DNA of 64,000 nucleotides from Actinoplanes sp. M2I2 (GTDB taxonomy: Bacteria > Actinomycetota > Actinomycetes > Mycobacteriales > Micromonosporaceae). The first letter of the stretch is position 1. Every line of letters starts with the position of its first letter. The position numbers and the translations under genes are program-made. This document shows positions 1 through 8,427 of the stretch, piece after piece. The notes under the pieces are model-generated. The model saw nothing but the letters and a program-made list of their open reading frames with translations, was not told where the DNA came from and made no database searches. Location: contig NZ_JALPVJ010000002.1 of the NCBI RefSeq assembly GCF_023544445.1, forward strand, positions 124,001-188,000, read 5' to 3'.

Positions 1-2
1 CG

Positions 3-1064
3 CTGGAGTTCGCGATCGTCCGGGAGCGGGCCGGGCCGTGGGCCGGCCGGGCGGTCGGGCTGCTGGTCGGCTCGCTGGCCCTCGGCGGCAGCGTCGGACT
101 GCTGCTCGCCGGGCAGACGCGCCAGCACCTGAGCTTGTCCACGACGCTGTGGGTGCCGGCCGTGCTGATGATCGTCATGGTGCCGGTCGCGGCGATGCTC
201 GTCCCCGAGACGACGCTGCGCACGCCCGGTCGCGTCGACTGGGCCGGGGCCGGGCTGCTGAGCCTCGGCCTGGTGCTGCTGCTGGTCGCGGTCGGCAACG
301 GCGGCGCCTGGGGCTGGACGAGCTGGCGGGCGACCGGGGGGATCGCCGGCGGTCTGGTCGTGCTGGCCGTCTGGGTCGTGCTCGAACTACGGGTGGCGCA
401 GCCGTTCGTCGACGTGTCGCTGGTCCTGCGGGGCAAGCTGGGCCCACCGGTGCTGGCCGGGTTCTTCGCCGGCGCCGAGCTGTTCGGCAGCCAGGCGGCC
501 GGCGCGCTGTTCCTGGGCCTGCCGGCGAGCACCGGGGTCGGCCTGGGGCTGAGCGCCGGGCAGCTCGGGCTCGTGCTGGTGGTGTTCGGCCTGGCCGCGT
601 TCGTCGGCACCTGGTTGGCTCCCCGGCTCGCCGAGCGGTCCGGCACCCGGCCCACGCTGATCCTCGGGGCGATCCTGAGCGCCGCCGGCTACGTCCTGAC
701 GGCCCTGGCCCATGACACGGTGGGCGTGTTCGTGGCCTGGCAGGTGCTGGTCGGGGTGGGCAACGGCCTGGTACTGGCCGTGCTGTCGGGCTACGTGGTG
801 ACGCACGCCCCGGCCGACGCCGTCGGGATCAGCTCGGGCCTGCTCAACACCGCGCGGACGGTCGGCGGCGCGGTCTCGGGCGCCGCCTTCGCGGCGGTCA
901 TGGCGGCGATGGTGACCCGGCCCGCCGGCGCCGCCCGGCCGGTGACGACCGAAGCCGGCTACATGACGGTCTGGTTGGTGTGCGCCGCCCTGGTGCTCGC
1001 GGTCGCCGTCCTGGCCCTGCGCCTGGACGACCGGGCGCGACAGCGGACGTCGCCCACCGGTTGA
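3..1064 (+). CDS. MFS transporter, DHA2-like (5' end cut off by window)
   Basis: The reading frame is open from the window edge, so the N-terminus is missing; the first internal start (135) is not the real one. About 353 residues are visible, made of successive hydrophobic helices with short charged loops (for example RLAERSG and RLDDRARQR at the end). The spacing and the final helices with GISSGLLNTARTVGG, the usual motif C-like stretch of EmrB/QacA drug:H+ antiporters, support a 14-helix DHA2-type exporter. The substrate cannot be told. It ends 82 bp before the response regulator gene on the same strand, so it may be a separate unit. The family is confident, the subfamily less so. Confidence 0.85.
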   Translation: MEFAIVRERAGPWAGRAVGLLVGSLALGGSVGLLLAGQTRQHLSLSTTLWVPAVLMIVMVPVAAMLVPETTLRTPGRVDWAGAGLLSLGLVLLLVAVGNGGAWGWTSWRATGGIAGGLVVLAVWVVLELRVAQPFVDVSLVLRGKLGPPVLAGFFAGAELFGSQAAGALFLGLPASTGVGLGLSAGQLGLVLVVFGLAAFVGTWLAPRLAERSGTRPTLILGAILSAAGYVLTALAHDTVGVFVAWQVLVGVGNGLVLAVLSGYVVTHAPADAVGISSGLLNTARTVGGAVSGAAFAAVMAAMVTRPAGAARPVTTEAGYMTVWLVCAALVLAVAVLALRLDDRARQRTSPTG

Positions 1065-1146
1065 GCCGGGCCGCCGGATCGACGGCCGGGAATGATTTCC
1101 GGTCAGCCCTACCGCCATCACGGTGGCGCGCTGAGAGGATGACCGG

Positions 1147-1521
1147 ATGCCAGGCCCGATCCTTGTCGTCGACGACGACGCGTCCGTCCGGGGGCTCGTC
1201 GTGCGGATCCTGCGGAGCTGGGGCCACGCGGTGATCAGCGAGGCCGGGTCGGTGGCCGAGGCCCTCGCCCACGCGCGGGCCGAGCCGCCCGGCCTCGCGC
1301 TGGTCGACATCGGGCTGCCCGACGGCGACGGGTTCTCGCTCACCCGGCAGCTCGTGTCCGGGCGGGCGGCGATCCGCGTCGTCCTGTTCTCCTCCGACGC
1401 CGACCCGTCCAACCGGGCGGCCGCCGCCCGGGCCGGGGCGATCGGCTTCTTTCCGAAGGACGAGCTGTTGAGCCCCGCTCTGCAACGACTCATCGAGGAG
1501 CGGTCCGATGACGGACAATGA
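1147..1521 (+). CDS. Single-domain response regulator (receiver only)
   Basis: This 124-residue protein is a lone receiver domain. The acid pocket D9-D10, phosphoacceptor D54 (in LVDIGLPDGDG), switch serine near S82 and conserved K104 (FFPKD) are all present, so it should be phosphorylatable. It has no output domain and probably acts as a phosphate sink, shuttle or protein-binding switch. Its 3' end overlaps the next response regulator by 14 bp, implying translational coupling, and a triple-GAF histidine kinase follows. The three genes probably form one signalling operon. Confidence 0.9.
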   Translation: MPGPILVVDDDASVRGLVVRILRSWGHAVISEAGSVAEALAHARAEPPGLALVDIGLPDGDGFSLTRQLVSGRAAIRVVLFSSDADPSNRAAAARAGAIGFFPKDELLSPALQRLIEERSDDGQ

Positions 1522-2194
1522 CACCGCCCGCCCGCTGCGGGTGGCCATCGGCGAGGACGACGTGCTGCTCCGCGAAGGCGTCGCCCGCATCCTGACCGGC
1601 GCCGGGCTCGACGTCGTCGCCCTGTCCGGTGACGCCGACGACCTGCTGCAACGCACGCTCGCCTATCGCCCGGACGTCGTCATCGCCGACGTGCAGATGC
1701 CGCCCCGGCGTCAGGACGACGGCCTGCGGGCGGCGATGGAGCTGCGCCGCCGCTCACCCGGGATCGGGGTGCTCATCCTCTCCCAGTTCTGCGAGCCCGC
1801 GTACGTGATGGACCTGGTCGGCGACCGGCCCGAAGGGGTCGGCTACCTGCTCAAGGAACGGGTCGGAGACGTCACGGCGTTCGTCGACGCGGTCACGCGG
1901 GTGGCGGCCGGCGGCAGCGCCCTGGACCCCGAAGTGGTCGGCCGGATGCTCGGCCGCCGCACCAAGGAGGGACCGCTGCGGCTGCTGACGCCCCGCGAGC
2001 TGGAGGTGCTCGGGGCGATGGCCGAGGGCTTGTCCAACTCGGGGGTGGCCGAGAGCCTGCTGATCAGTCACGCCTCGGTCGAGAAACATGTGACGGCCAT
2101 CTTCCGCAAGCTGCGCATCACCCCGACGGACAGCGAGCACCGCCGCGTCCAGGCCGTCCTGACCTATCTGCGCGCCGGCGATCACCGGCGATGA
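1508..2194 (+). CDS. NarL/FixJ-family response regulator
   Basis: A 228-residue protein with an N-terminal receiver (acid pocket E16-D17-D18, phosphoacceptor D61 in IADVQMPP, lysine in YLLKER) and a C-terminal LuxR-type helix-turn-helix from about residue 160 (LTPRELEVLGAMAEGLSNSGVA). It is a DNA-binding transcription factor controlled by phosphorylation. The start lies inside the preceding receiver gene, and the triple-GAF kinase begins 34 bp downstream, so that kinase is the likely partner. Its targets are unknown; the flanking MFS gene is one possibility. Confidence 0.93.
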   Translation: MTDNDTARPLRVAIGEDDVLLREGVARILTGAGLDVVALSGDADDLLQRTLAYRPDVVIADVQMPPRRQDDGLRAAMELRRRSPGIGVLILSQFCEPAYVMDLVGDRPEGVGYLLKERVGDVTAFVDAVTRVAAGGSALDPEVVGRMLGRRTKEGPLRLLTPRELEVLGAMAEGLSNSGVAESLLISHASVEKHVTAIFRKLRITPTDSEHRRVQAVLTYLRAGDHRR

Positions 2195-2228
2195 GCCCGG
2201 GCCGGTCGCGCCGCGGCCCGGCCGCGTC

Positions 2229-4391
2229 GTGGGGGCCGCCCTCGTGAGGGCCCCGAGATACGTACGGATGGCGCTCCTGGCGCTGGCCGAGGCCCGCGTC
2301 GCCGGGGGAACGCGCCGTCTCCTGGAGGGTCAGGCGGCTCTGCGCCGGGTGACCGCGATCGCCGCCGCCGGCGAACCGCCCCGGGCCGTGTTCGAGGCCG
2401 TCACCACCGAGGTCTCGGCGCTGCTGGACGGCGGGCTCGTCGCGCTGACGAGATACGAGGGCGGCGGAACCGACTCCGTCGTCGTCGCCCAGACCGGTGG
2501 GCACGTCGCCGTCGGCGCGCGGCTGCACCTGACCGGCGACGGCATCGCCACCCGGCTGTGGCGGTCGGGCCGGCCCGAGCGCATCGACGACTACTCGGTC
2601 ATCGCCGCCACGATGGCGGCGGGCCTCGGCGTACGGGCCGTCGTGGCCGTCCCCGTAACGGTGGACGGCAGCCTCTGGGGCACCCTGAGCCTGAGCTCAC
2701 GGGGTGATCCGCTGCCGGCCGGCACCGAGGAGCGGCTGGCGCTGTTCGCGGCGATCGTCGCGGCCGCGGTGGTGAGCGCGGCCGCCCGGGAGAGCCTGCA
2801 CGACCTGGCCGCCGAGCAGGCGGCGTTGCTCCGGGTGGCGGCGCTGGTCGCCCGCCGGGCCGGCGAGACCGAGATCTTCGAGGCGGTCGCCACCGGGGCG
2901 GCCGGTCTCATCCACGACGAACCCACCACGCTGGTCCGGTACGAAGGCGACCGGACCTTCATGGTGCTCGCTCACCGCAACGGCCCGGCGCCGGTCGGCA
3001 CCAGGGTCACCGTGCCCGCCGGTGACGCCGGCACCCTCGACGAGATGATGCGCACGTTGCGGCCGGCCCGGCTGGACCGCTACGACCTGGTCGCCGACCG
3101 GACGTACTCGAGCCGGGACTTCGGCGTCGGGTCGAGCGTCTCGGTGCCGATCATCGTCAACGGCCGGCTGTGGGGAGCCCTGGGCACCCTGAACGAGGGC
3201 CGGCGGCTGCCGGCCGGCACCGAGACCCGCCTGGGCAAGTTCGCCGAGCTCGTCGCCTCGGCCCTGGCCAACGTCGAGGCGCATGCCGAACTGCAGCGTT
3301 TCGCCGCCCGGCAGGCCGCCCTGCGGCGGGTGGCCGAGCTCGTGGCCGCCGGGTCGGCTCTCGGCGAGGTCTTCGACGCGGTCGCGACGGAAGCCTCGAA
3401 CATCCTCGGCGAGTCGGCCGCGAACCTCTTCCGGCACGACGGCGCCCACTACACGGTCGTCGCCACGTCCCGCAGTTCGATACCGGTCGGGTACCGCAGC
3501 CAGGCCGACGGCCGGGTGAGGTGGACCGGGGGGTCGTGCCGGTTACCGACCCTGGCCGGTACCGACTCGGCCCGCCTGACCCGCGACTTCGACGTCGGAG
3601 CCCTGGTGGCCGTGCCCATCTTCGTCGAAGGGCAGCTGTGGGGCGGGCTGTCGACGACCACGCCGGGGGACCCGCCGCCGCCCGACGCCGAGGACCGCCT
3701 CACCGAATTCGCCAAACTCGCCGCCGCCGCCATCGCGAACGCCGAGAACAAGGAGAAGCTGCGGACCTCCCGGGCCAGAGTGGTGGCAACGGCCGACGAG
3801 GTACGGCAGCGGCTGCAGCGCGACGTGCACGACGGCGCCCAGCAGCGGCTGGTCCAGACAGTGCTGTCCCTGAAACTCGCCCTCGACGCGGCCGCCCGGG
3901 GCGAGGACACCGTCGGTCTCATGCGCGAGGCCCTCGAGAACGCCGAGCGGGCGACGGTGGAACTGCGCGACATCGTGCACGGGATCCTCCCGATGGCGCT
4001 GGCCCGGGGCGGCCTGCGCGCCGGGATCGAGTCGCTGCTCACCGCGGTCACGATCCCCGTGGACGTCGACCTGACCACCCAGCCCCTCGAGCGGTTGCCG
4101 GGCGAGGTCGAGGTGACCGCGTACTTCGTCATCGCCGAGGCCCTGACCAACGTGGTCAAGCACGCGAACGCGACCCGGGCGCGGCTCACCGTCAGCGCCG
4201 GCGCCGGCCGCCTGGAGGTGGAGATCAGCGACGACGGCGCCGGCGGCGCCGATCCCCGCCGCGGCTCGGGCCTGACCGGCCTGTCCGACCGGGTCGACGC
4301 CCTCGACGGCACCCTGAGGCTGACCACCACCGCCGGCGTGGGCACGACCGTGCGGGTCGTCCTGCCCCTGCCGGGCGCCGGACCGGGTTGA
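2229..4391 (+). CDS. Triple-GAF sensor histidine kinase (HisKA_3 type), soluble
   Basis: About 720 residues. Three repeated GAF domains span roughly residues 30-185, 195-350 and 360-505; each ends with the same pattern (LWG.L...... LPAGTE.RL..FA). A NarL-partner type dimerization domain follows with H-box RDVHDGAQQRL (phosphoacceptor about H534), then an HATPase_c domain with EALTNVVKHA and GSGLTGLSDRV. No transmembrane helix is seen, so it should sense a cytoplasmic ligand, redox state or gas. GAF-bound cofactors cannot be assigned by eye. GTG at 2229 is the first start; GTG 2244 and ATG 2268 are alternatives and no ribosome site decides among them. It is the likely partner of the two receivers upstream. 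Confidence 0.92.
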   Translation: MGAALVRAPRYVRMALLALAEARVAGGTRRLLEGQAALRRVTAIAAAGEPPRAVFEAVTTEVSALLDGGLVALTRYEGGGTDSVVVAQTGGHVAVGARLHLTGDGIATRLWRSGRPERIDDYSVIAATMAAGLGVRAVVAVPVTVDGSLWGTLSLSSRGDPLPAGTEERLALFAAIVAAAVVSAAARESLHDLAAEQAALLRVAALVARRAGETEIFEAVATGAAGLIHDEPTTLVRYEGDRTFMVLAHRNGPAPVGTRVTVPAGDAGTLDEMMRTLRPARLDRYDLVADRTYSSRDFGVGSSVSVPIIVNGRLWGALGTLNEGRRLPAGTETRLGKFAELVASALANVEAHAELQRFAARQAALRRVAELVAAGSALGEVFDAVATEASNILGESAANLFRHDGAHYTVVATSRSSIPVGYRSQADGRVRWTGGSCRLPTLAGTDSARLTRDFDVGALVAVPIFVEGQLWGGLSTTTPGDPPPPDAEDRLTEFAKLAAAAIANAENKEKLRTSRARVVATADEVRQRLQRDVHDGAQQRLVQTVLSLKLALDAAARGEDTVGLMREALENAERATVELRDIVHGILPMALARGGLRAGIESLLTAVTIPVDVDLTTQPLERLPGEVEVTAYFVIAEALTNVVKHANATRARLTVSAGAGRLEVEISDDGAGGADPRRGSGLTGLSDRVDALDGTLRLTTTAGVGTTVRVVLPLPGAGPG

Positions 4392-4424
4392 CCACTGATG
4401 AGCGCGGGGTGCGAGGCTGGCAGG

Positions 4425-4886
4425 ATGGAATCGGTCTGGGATTACCCGCGTCCGCCGCGGTTGGAGCGCACCTCGGCCCGGGTGACGGTGGTCCACGCGG
4501 GAGAGGTGATCGTCGACAGCGATCGCTGCTGGCGGGTGCTGGAGACCTCCCACCCGCCGGTCTACTACGTGCCGCGCGACGACATCGCGGCCGGCGCGCT
4601 CGAGCCGGCCACGGGCGGCTCGTACTGCGAGTTCAAGGGCCAGGCGACGTACTGGGACCTCGTGCGCGGTGACACCCGGGTGTCCCGGGCCGGCTGGTCC
4701 TACGAGCGCCCCACCTCCGGCTACACGCAGCTGGCCGGGGCCGTGGCCTTCTACCCGAGCCGGGTCGACGAGTGCCGGGTCGCCGGGGAGCTGGTCCGGC
4801 CCCAGGAGGGCGACTTCTACGGCGGCTGGATCACCGACGACATCACCGGCCCGTTCAAGGGCGCCCCGGGCACGATGGGCTGGTGA
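4425..4886 (+). CDS. DUF427 domain-containing protein
   Basis: A 153-residue protein matching the DUF427 family pattern: SARVTVVHAGEVIVDSDR, then the hallmark HPPVYYVPRDDI and GGSYCEFKGQATYW. Members are small cytoplasmic beta-rich proteins common in actinobacteria, with no established reaction. I chose the ATG at 4425 (MESVWDYP) because family members begin close to this point; an in-frame ATG at 4398 would add nine residues. It starts 33 bp after the kinase gene and may be co-transcribed, though no functional link is evident. Confidence 0.85.
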   Translation: MESVWDYPRPPRLERTSARVTVVHAGEVIVDSDRCWRVLETSHPPVYYVPRDDIAAGALEPATGGSYCEFKGQATYWDLVRGDTRVSRAGWSYERPTSGYTQLAGAVAFYPSRVDECRVAGELVRPQEGDFYGGWITDDITGPFKGAPGTMGW

Positions 4887-4926
4887 AACCGCCACGGCGG
4901 CCGCCCGGTGTGGTCGCACCGGCAGA

Positions 4927-5199
4927 TCAGCGCAGCTCGGGCTCGCCGACGTCGGGGTCGTCCCGCCGGAAAGCGGCCAGACGGGGGAACCACTGCTGGA
5001 CGACGGACCGGTCGGCGAGATCCCGATGCTCACCGGTCAGCTTCTCCGGCTCGTCCGGGTAGCACTCGGGCGGCCAGACCCCGCTGACCGCGATGTGCGC
5101 CTCCGTCAGGAACTCGCCGAACCACGGCGCGCGGGCATTGCCCGCGTCTGCGGCGAGACCGGCGAGGCTGTCCGGGTCGTCGACAACCTGTTCCACCAC
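4927..5199 (-). CDS. Hypothetical small acidic protein
   Basis: A 90-residue reading frame between the DUF427 gene and the GGDEF gene. Codon third positions are almost all G or C in this frame, and the product is acidic and well mixed (GEFLTEAHIAVSGVWPPECYP, ending DDPDVGEPELR), as expected for a real protein rather than an antisense shadow. No known domain, signal peptide or membrane helix is seen. It is divergent from the diguanylate cyclase gene, whose start lies 35 bp away. Function unknown. Confidence 0.6.
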   Translation of the reverse strand: MVEQVVDDPDSLAGLAADAGNARAPWFGEFLTEAHIAVSGVWPPECYPDEPEKLTGEHRDLADRSVVQQWFPRLAAFRRDDPDVGEPELR

Positions 5200-5234
5200 C
5201 GTTCGCCTGCCTGCTGTCCTTCCCGGCCCGGCCG

Positions 5235-6476
5235 ATGACCCGGCCGCAGCGGATGCGGTTCGCCCTCGATCTGACCACGGTGTGCGGCGGTGGCTTCGTC
5301 GTGTTGTGGTATCTGGTGCTGGCTCCGGCCCTGGACGCGAATCTCGGTTCGTCCCGCATGATCACGATCATCCAGCCGGTGCTCGGCCTGGTGGTGGTCT
5401 TCGCGGTCAGCGCGGTGATGATGCGCGGTGGCGTGGCGACCGTGCGTCACCCGCTGACCTTCCTGCTGCTCGGGAACGCCGGGCTGGTCGCGGCCACGAC
5501 CGCCCTCGGGTATGTGCTCGCCCGCTCCAGCGTCGCCGTCAACCTTCCCGGCATCGACCTGCTCTTCCACAACGCTCTTCTGCTGATCATCGCGGCCGCC
5601 GTGATGCAGCACCGTGGCGTCGGGCGCGGCGCGGTCACGACGCCCGCGGCGGGTCACCGGCGTCCCACGCTGCTGCCGTACATCGCTCTGGCGATCGGCT
5701 TCGGCGTGCTGGTGGCCGCGGCCGTGAGGCACGGTCCGAACCCGTGGGCCGGTCTGGTCGCGGGTGCCCTGGTGATGTCCGGCGCGGTGGCCGGCCGTCA
5801 GATCCTGGCCCTGCGCGAGAACCACCACCTCATCGTCCGGGACGCGCTGACCGGTCTGAGCAGCCGCGTCGCCGTCTACGACCGGCTGCGCCGCGCGGTG
5901 GAGCGCAGCAACGGCGCCGGTCACCCCACGGCGGTGCTGCTGATCGACCTGGACGGCTTCAAGCCGGTCAACGATCGTCTCGGCCATCAGGCCGGTGACG
6001 AGCTGCTGGTCGCCTTCGCCGGCGTGCTGCGGGCCGCCGTGCGGCCCGGTGACACCGCCGGGCGGCTCGGCGGGGACGAATTCGTGCTGATCCTGCCCGA
6101 AGTGGGTGACACCGGGACCGCCCGGCGGATCGCCGACACCATCGCGGCGGCCTGCGACACCCCGTTCCCGGTGGCCGGGGAGCCGGTCACGATCGGGGTC
6201 AGCATCGGCCTCAGCGTCACCGAGGCCGGTACGCCGGCCGAAGCCCAGCGACTGCTGCACGAGGCCGACCTCGCCATGTACCACGCCAAGCGCCGGCGTG
6301 GCGGCCGGCCCGTCGCCACGTACGAGCTGGGCCTGGACCTTCAGCCGGAGTCGCTGCCCGCAGCCACCGGGATGCCCGGCCTGAACGCCGCCGAGCCGGC
6401 CGAGCTGGACCGTCTCCGCAACCGGGTGGCCGAGCTCGAAGAGCGAGGTGCCGGGCGACGGCGAGCCACTGTCTGA
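5235..6476 (+). CDS. Membrane-anchored GGDEF diguanylate cyclase
   Basis: 413 residues. The first ~200 are hydrophobic and hold about six membrane helices separated by short loops. The C-terminal GGDEF domain (about 210-380) begins with DALTGLSSRVAVYDRLRRA, has the metal/substrate region LLIDLDGFKPVNDRLGHQAGD, and an intact GGDEF signature (RLGGDEFVLILPE). An inhibitory-site RxxD (RPGD) sits five residues before it. The protein should make cyclic-di-GMP from two GTP, with product feedback. No EAL domain is attached. A short coiled stretch ends the protein. ATG 5235 is used; ATG 5253 is an alternative. Confidence 0.92.
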   Translation: MTRPQRMRFALDLTTVCGGGFVVLWYLVLAPALDANLGSSRMITIIQPVLGLVVVFAVSAVMMRGGVATVRHPLTFLLLGNAGLVAATTALGYVLARSSVAVNLPGIDLLFHNALLLIIAAAVMQHRGVGRGAVTTPAAGHRRPTLLPYIALAIGFGVLVAAAVRHGPNPWAGLVAGALVMSGAVAGRQILALRENHHLIVRDALTGLSSRVAVYDRLRRAVERSNGAGHPTAVLLIDLDGFKPVNDRLGHQAGDELLVAFAGVLRAAVRPGDTAGRLGGDEFVLILPEVGDTGTARRIADTIAAACDTPFPVAGEPVTIGVSIGLSVTEAGTPAEAQRLLHEADLAMYHAKRRRGGRPVATYELGLDLQPESLPAATGMPGLNAAEPAELDRLRNRVAELEERGAGRRRATV

Positions 6477-6507
6477 CCTCGCATACCGCGACCCGGCGGT
6501 GGGTGGG

Positions 6508-7434
6508 TCAGCACGTCGGCGGTGGTTCGACGGTCGCATCGGCCCGGGTGAAGTCGAACCGGGTGGAGTCGGTGCGGGGGAGCAGGATCGCGGTGCCGTC
6601 GCGTGGGGACCAGCCGGTGGGCAGCAGCAGGTACTGGCCCCCGGACTGCAGGACGAGCTTGAGGTTGTCGTAGCGAAAGCCGTACGTGGCTTTGGGATCT
6701 TCACAGGTGGTCTCGCGGACGCGGGGATCGGCGAAGCTCAGGCTCGCGGCGCTGTAGAGCGTCGCGTCGGGGAAGGTGGGGAGCTGGCCGACCAGCTGCT
6801 CGGCCCGCGACCGGCCCACCGCCGCCGAGTAGTCGTTCGCGGCCCAGAACAGGGCCAGGCCGACCAGGACGAAGACGACCGCCCAGTCGAGGGCGGCGAT
6901 CCCGTCGGACGCGTCGGTGCGGGTGCGGCGGACGGCGAGGACCAGCAGCACGGCGCCGGCGGCCAGGCAGAGCGGGGCCACGGCCAGGCGCCGGTTGAAC
7001 GGGGTCTGCCACACGATGGCGGAGAGGCCGTTGGCCAGGAGCAGGACGCCGGCGGCCGGCACCGCGTAGGTGAGGAAACGTGACGCCCGCAGCCGGCCGG
7101 TCGGGAGCCGGACGCCGATCCACAACACGGCCAGGACGGCGCAGGCGGCGATGGCCAGGGGGACGAACAGGCCGTCGACGCTGAGCTGAAGGTAGTCGGT
7201 GGTGGTCAGCCCGAGCAGTGACGTGTCCACCCCGAAGTAGTCGTAGAAGTAGTAGGCCCGGGACCAGCCGAAGTAGAACAGGATCGCGGTCACCACGGTG
7301 GTCGAGGTGAGCACCACGCCGAAGGCCCGGTTGACCTGCGGCAGGCCGCGCGCCGGGGGGATCTCCACGACAGCCGGGCCGGAAGGGGCCGGCGCTGGGG
7401 CCGGCTCAGCCGGGGCCGGTTCGGCGGCGGTCAC
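6508..7434 (-). CDS. Polytopic membrane protein, unknown function
   Basis: 308 residues. An Ala/Pro-rich cytoplasmic head (about 1-35) is followed by about six hydrophobic segments, with WSRAYYFYDYFGVDTSLLGLTT after the first, and a soluble tail of about 90 residues with CEDPKATYGFRYDNLKLVLQSGGQY. The GTG start at 7434 overlaps the stop codon of the upstream lipoprotein gene by 4 bp (GTGA), which decides the start and implies translational coupling. The frame stays open upstream, but that part is a shadow. The two products may work together at the membrane. I do not recognise the family. Confidence 0.75.
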   Translation of the reverse strand: MTAAEPAPAEPAPAPAPSGPAVVEIPPARGLPQVNRAFGVVLTSTTVVTAILFYFGWSRAYYFYDYFGVDTSLLGLTTTDYLQLSVDGLFVPLAIAACAVLAVLWIGVRLPTGRLRASRFLTYAVPAAGVLLLANGLSAIVWQTPFNRRLAVAPLCLAAGAVLLVLAVRRTRTDASDGIAALDWAVVFVLVGLALFWAANDYSAAVGRSRAEQLVGQLPTFPDATLYSAASLSFADPRVRETTCEDPKATYGFRYDNLKLVLQSGGQYLLLPTGWSPRDGTAILLPRTDSTRFDFTRADATVEPPPTC

Positions 7435-8147
7435 GGCTGGCTGTCGTCGCCGCCGGACGCCGGCGGATCGTCGTCCGGGGTCGGCGACGGTGCGTCCGGA
7501 GTCGTGGCGGTGGCCGGCGGTGTCCCGCACGGATCTCGGCCGGCCACCACGATGACGGTCGACCCGCGGGGCACGGTGGAGCGCTGCGGCGGGATGGTCT
7601 CCCAGAAGTCGCAACGGGCCAACCCGTCCTGGGTGTAGCGGACCTTCACGGTCAGGCAGAGCTTGCCGCCGCACTGTTCCCGGATGCCGGCTCTGATCAC
7701 GCCGAGGATCCCGTCGAGAGGCGCGCCCTGATCCGTGACCTTCGCGGGGATGCGAATCGGGGCGCCGGGTGCGTGCTTTCCGCGCGGTGGATCGGGTTTC
7801 CCGCGCGCGCCGCCGTTGCCGTCGCCCTGGCCGCCGCTCTGCTGGTCTTCGCCACTGGCGTCGTTGTCGCCATTGTCGTGGTCGTTTTTGCCGTTCTTCG
7901 CGTTGTTGTCATCATCTGTGCCCGGCCGGGGTGCGCCCGGCACCTGCGGGCCGGAGCCGCCGGAATCCACCGACTTCGCCGAATTGCTGGTAGCGGTGGA
8001 GGTGGGCGCGCCGCCCGAGGCCGCCGGGACCGGGGAAGGGGCCGGAAGCGTCTCGCCCCGCGGCGAGAGCGGGTCCGCGCCCCCGCATCCGCCCAGGAAA
8101 AGGCCTGTGGCCGCGGCGGCGGCAATCGTCTCCCGCATTCGTCCCAT
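7431..8147 (-). CDS. Lipoprotein with PASTA-like C-terminal domain
   Basis: 238 residues. A lipoprotein signal ends in LFLGGC with lipidation cysteine C21. A long low-complexity Asp/Asn/Gly/Pro linker (about 40-125) follows, then a compact domain from about 130. That domain ends with IPPQRSTVPRGSTVIVVAGR, which resembles a PASTA repeat and carries four cysteines that could pair. PASTA folds bind peptidoglycan or muropeptides, so a cell-wall role outside the membrane is plausible. It is translationally coupled to the membrane protein gene downstream. The PASTA call is from pattern only. Confidence 0.75.
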   Translation of the reverse strand: MGRMRETIAAAAATGLFLGGCGGADPLSPRGETLPAPSPVPAASGGAPTSTATSNSAKSVDSGGSGPQVPGAPRPGTDDDNNAKNGKNDHDNGDNDASGEDQQSGGQGDGNGGARGKPDPPRGKHAPGAPIRIPAKVTDQGAPLDGILGVIRAGIREQCGGKLCLTVKVRYTQDGLARCDFWETIPPQRSTVPRGSTVIVVAGRDPCGTPPATATTPDAPSPTPDDDPPASGGDDSQP

Positions 8148-8427
8148 GGTCGTTCACCGGCCCCTTCGTCGGGAATTCACACTCCGTCCGCCCCGGGCGA
8201 TCGACAAGGGGAAAGTCGCGCATCAATCAGTTACGGTCACCCGACAGGATCAGTCCATTCATTCTTTTCCTTCGATTCCTGCGCCTATTCATCGGACCTT
8301 TTCGGTGGCGCTGCGACGGGTGCGAGTGTCCATTCGGGTGAGCGAGGAAACCGGTGGGCGCGCCTTCATCTGGAGCCTGATCGGGTGATGGTCCGGCCGG
8401 GCTCGCGCGGTAGCGGTCGGGCTCGCG
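8148..8427. other. Non-coding stretch with an AT-richer patch
   Basis: This 280-bp gap separates the lipoprotein gene (reading left) from the 3' end of the NhaA-DsbA gene. The part at about 8215-8300 is clearly less GC-rich than its surroundings and probably holds the promoter of the lipoprotein operon. I could not fix a -10/-35 pair with confidence, and no convincing reading frame is present. Confidence 0.4.
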
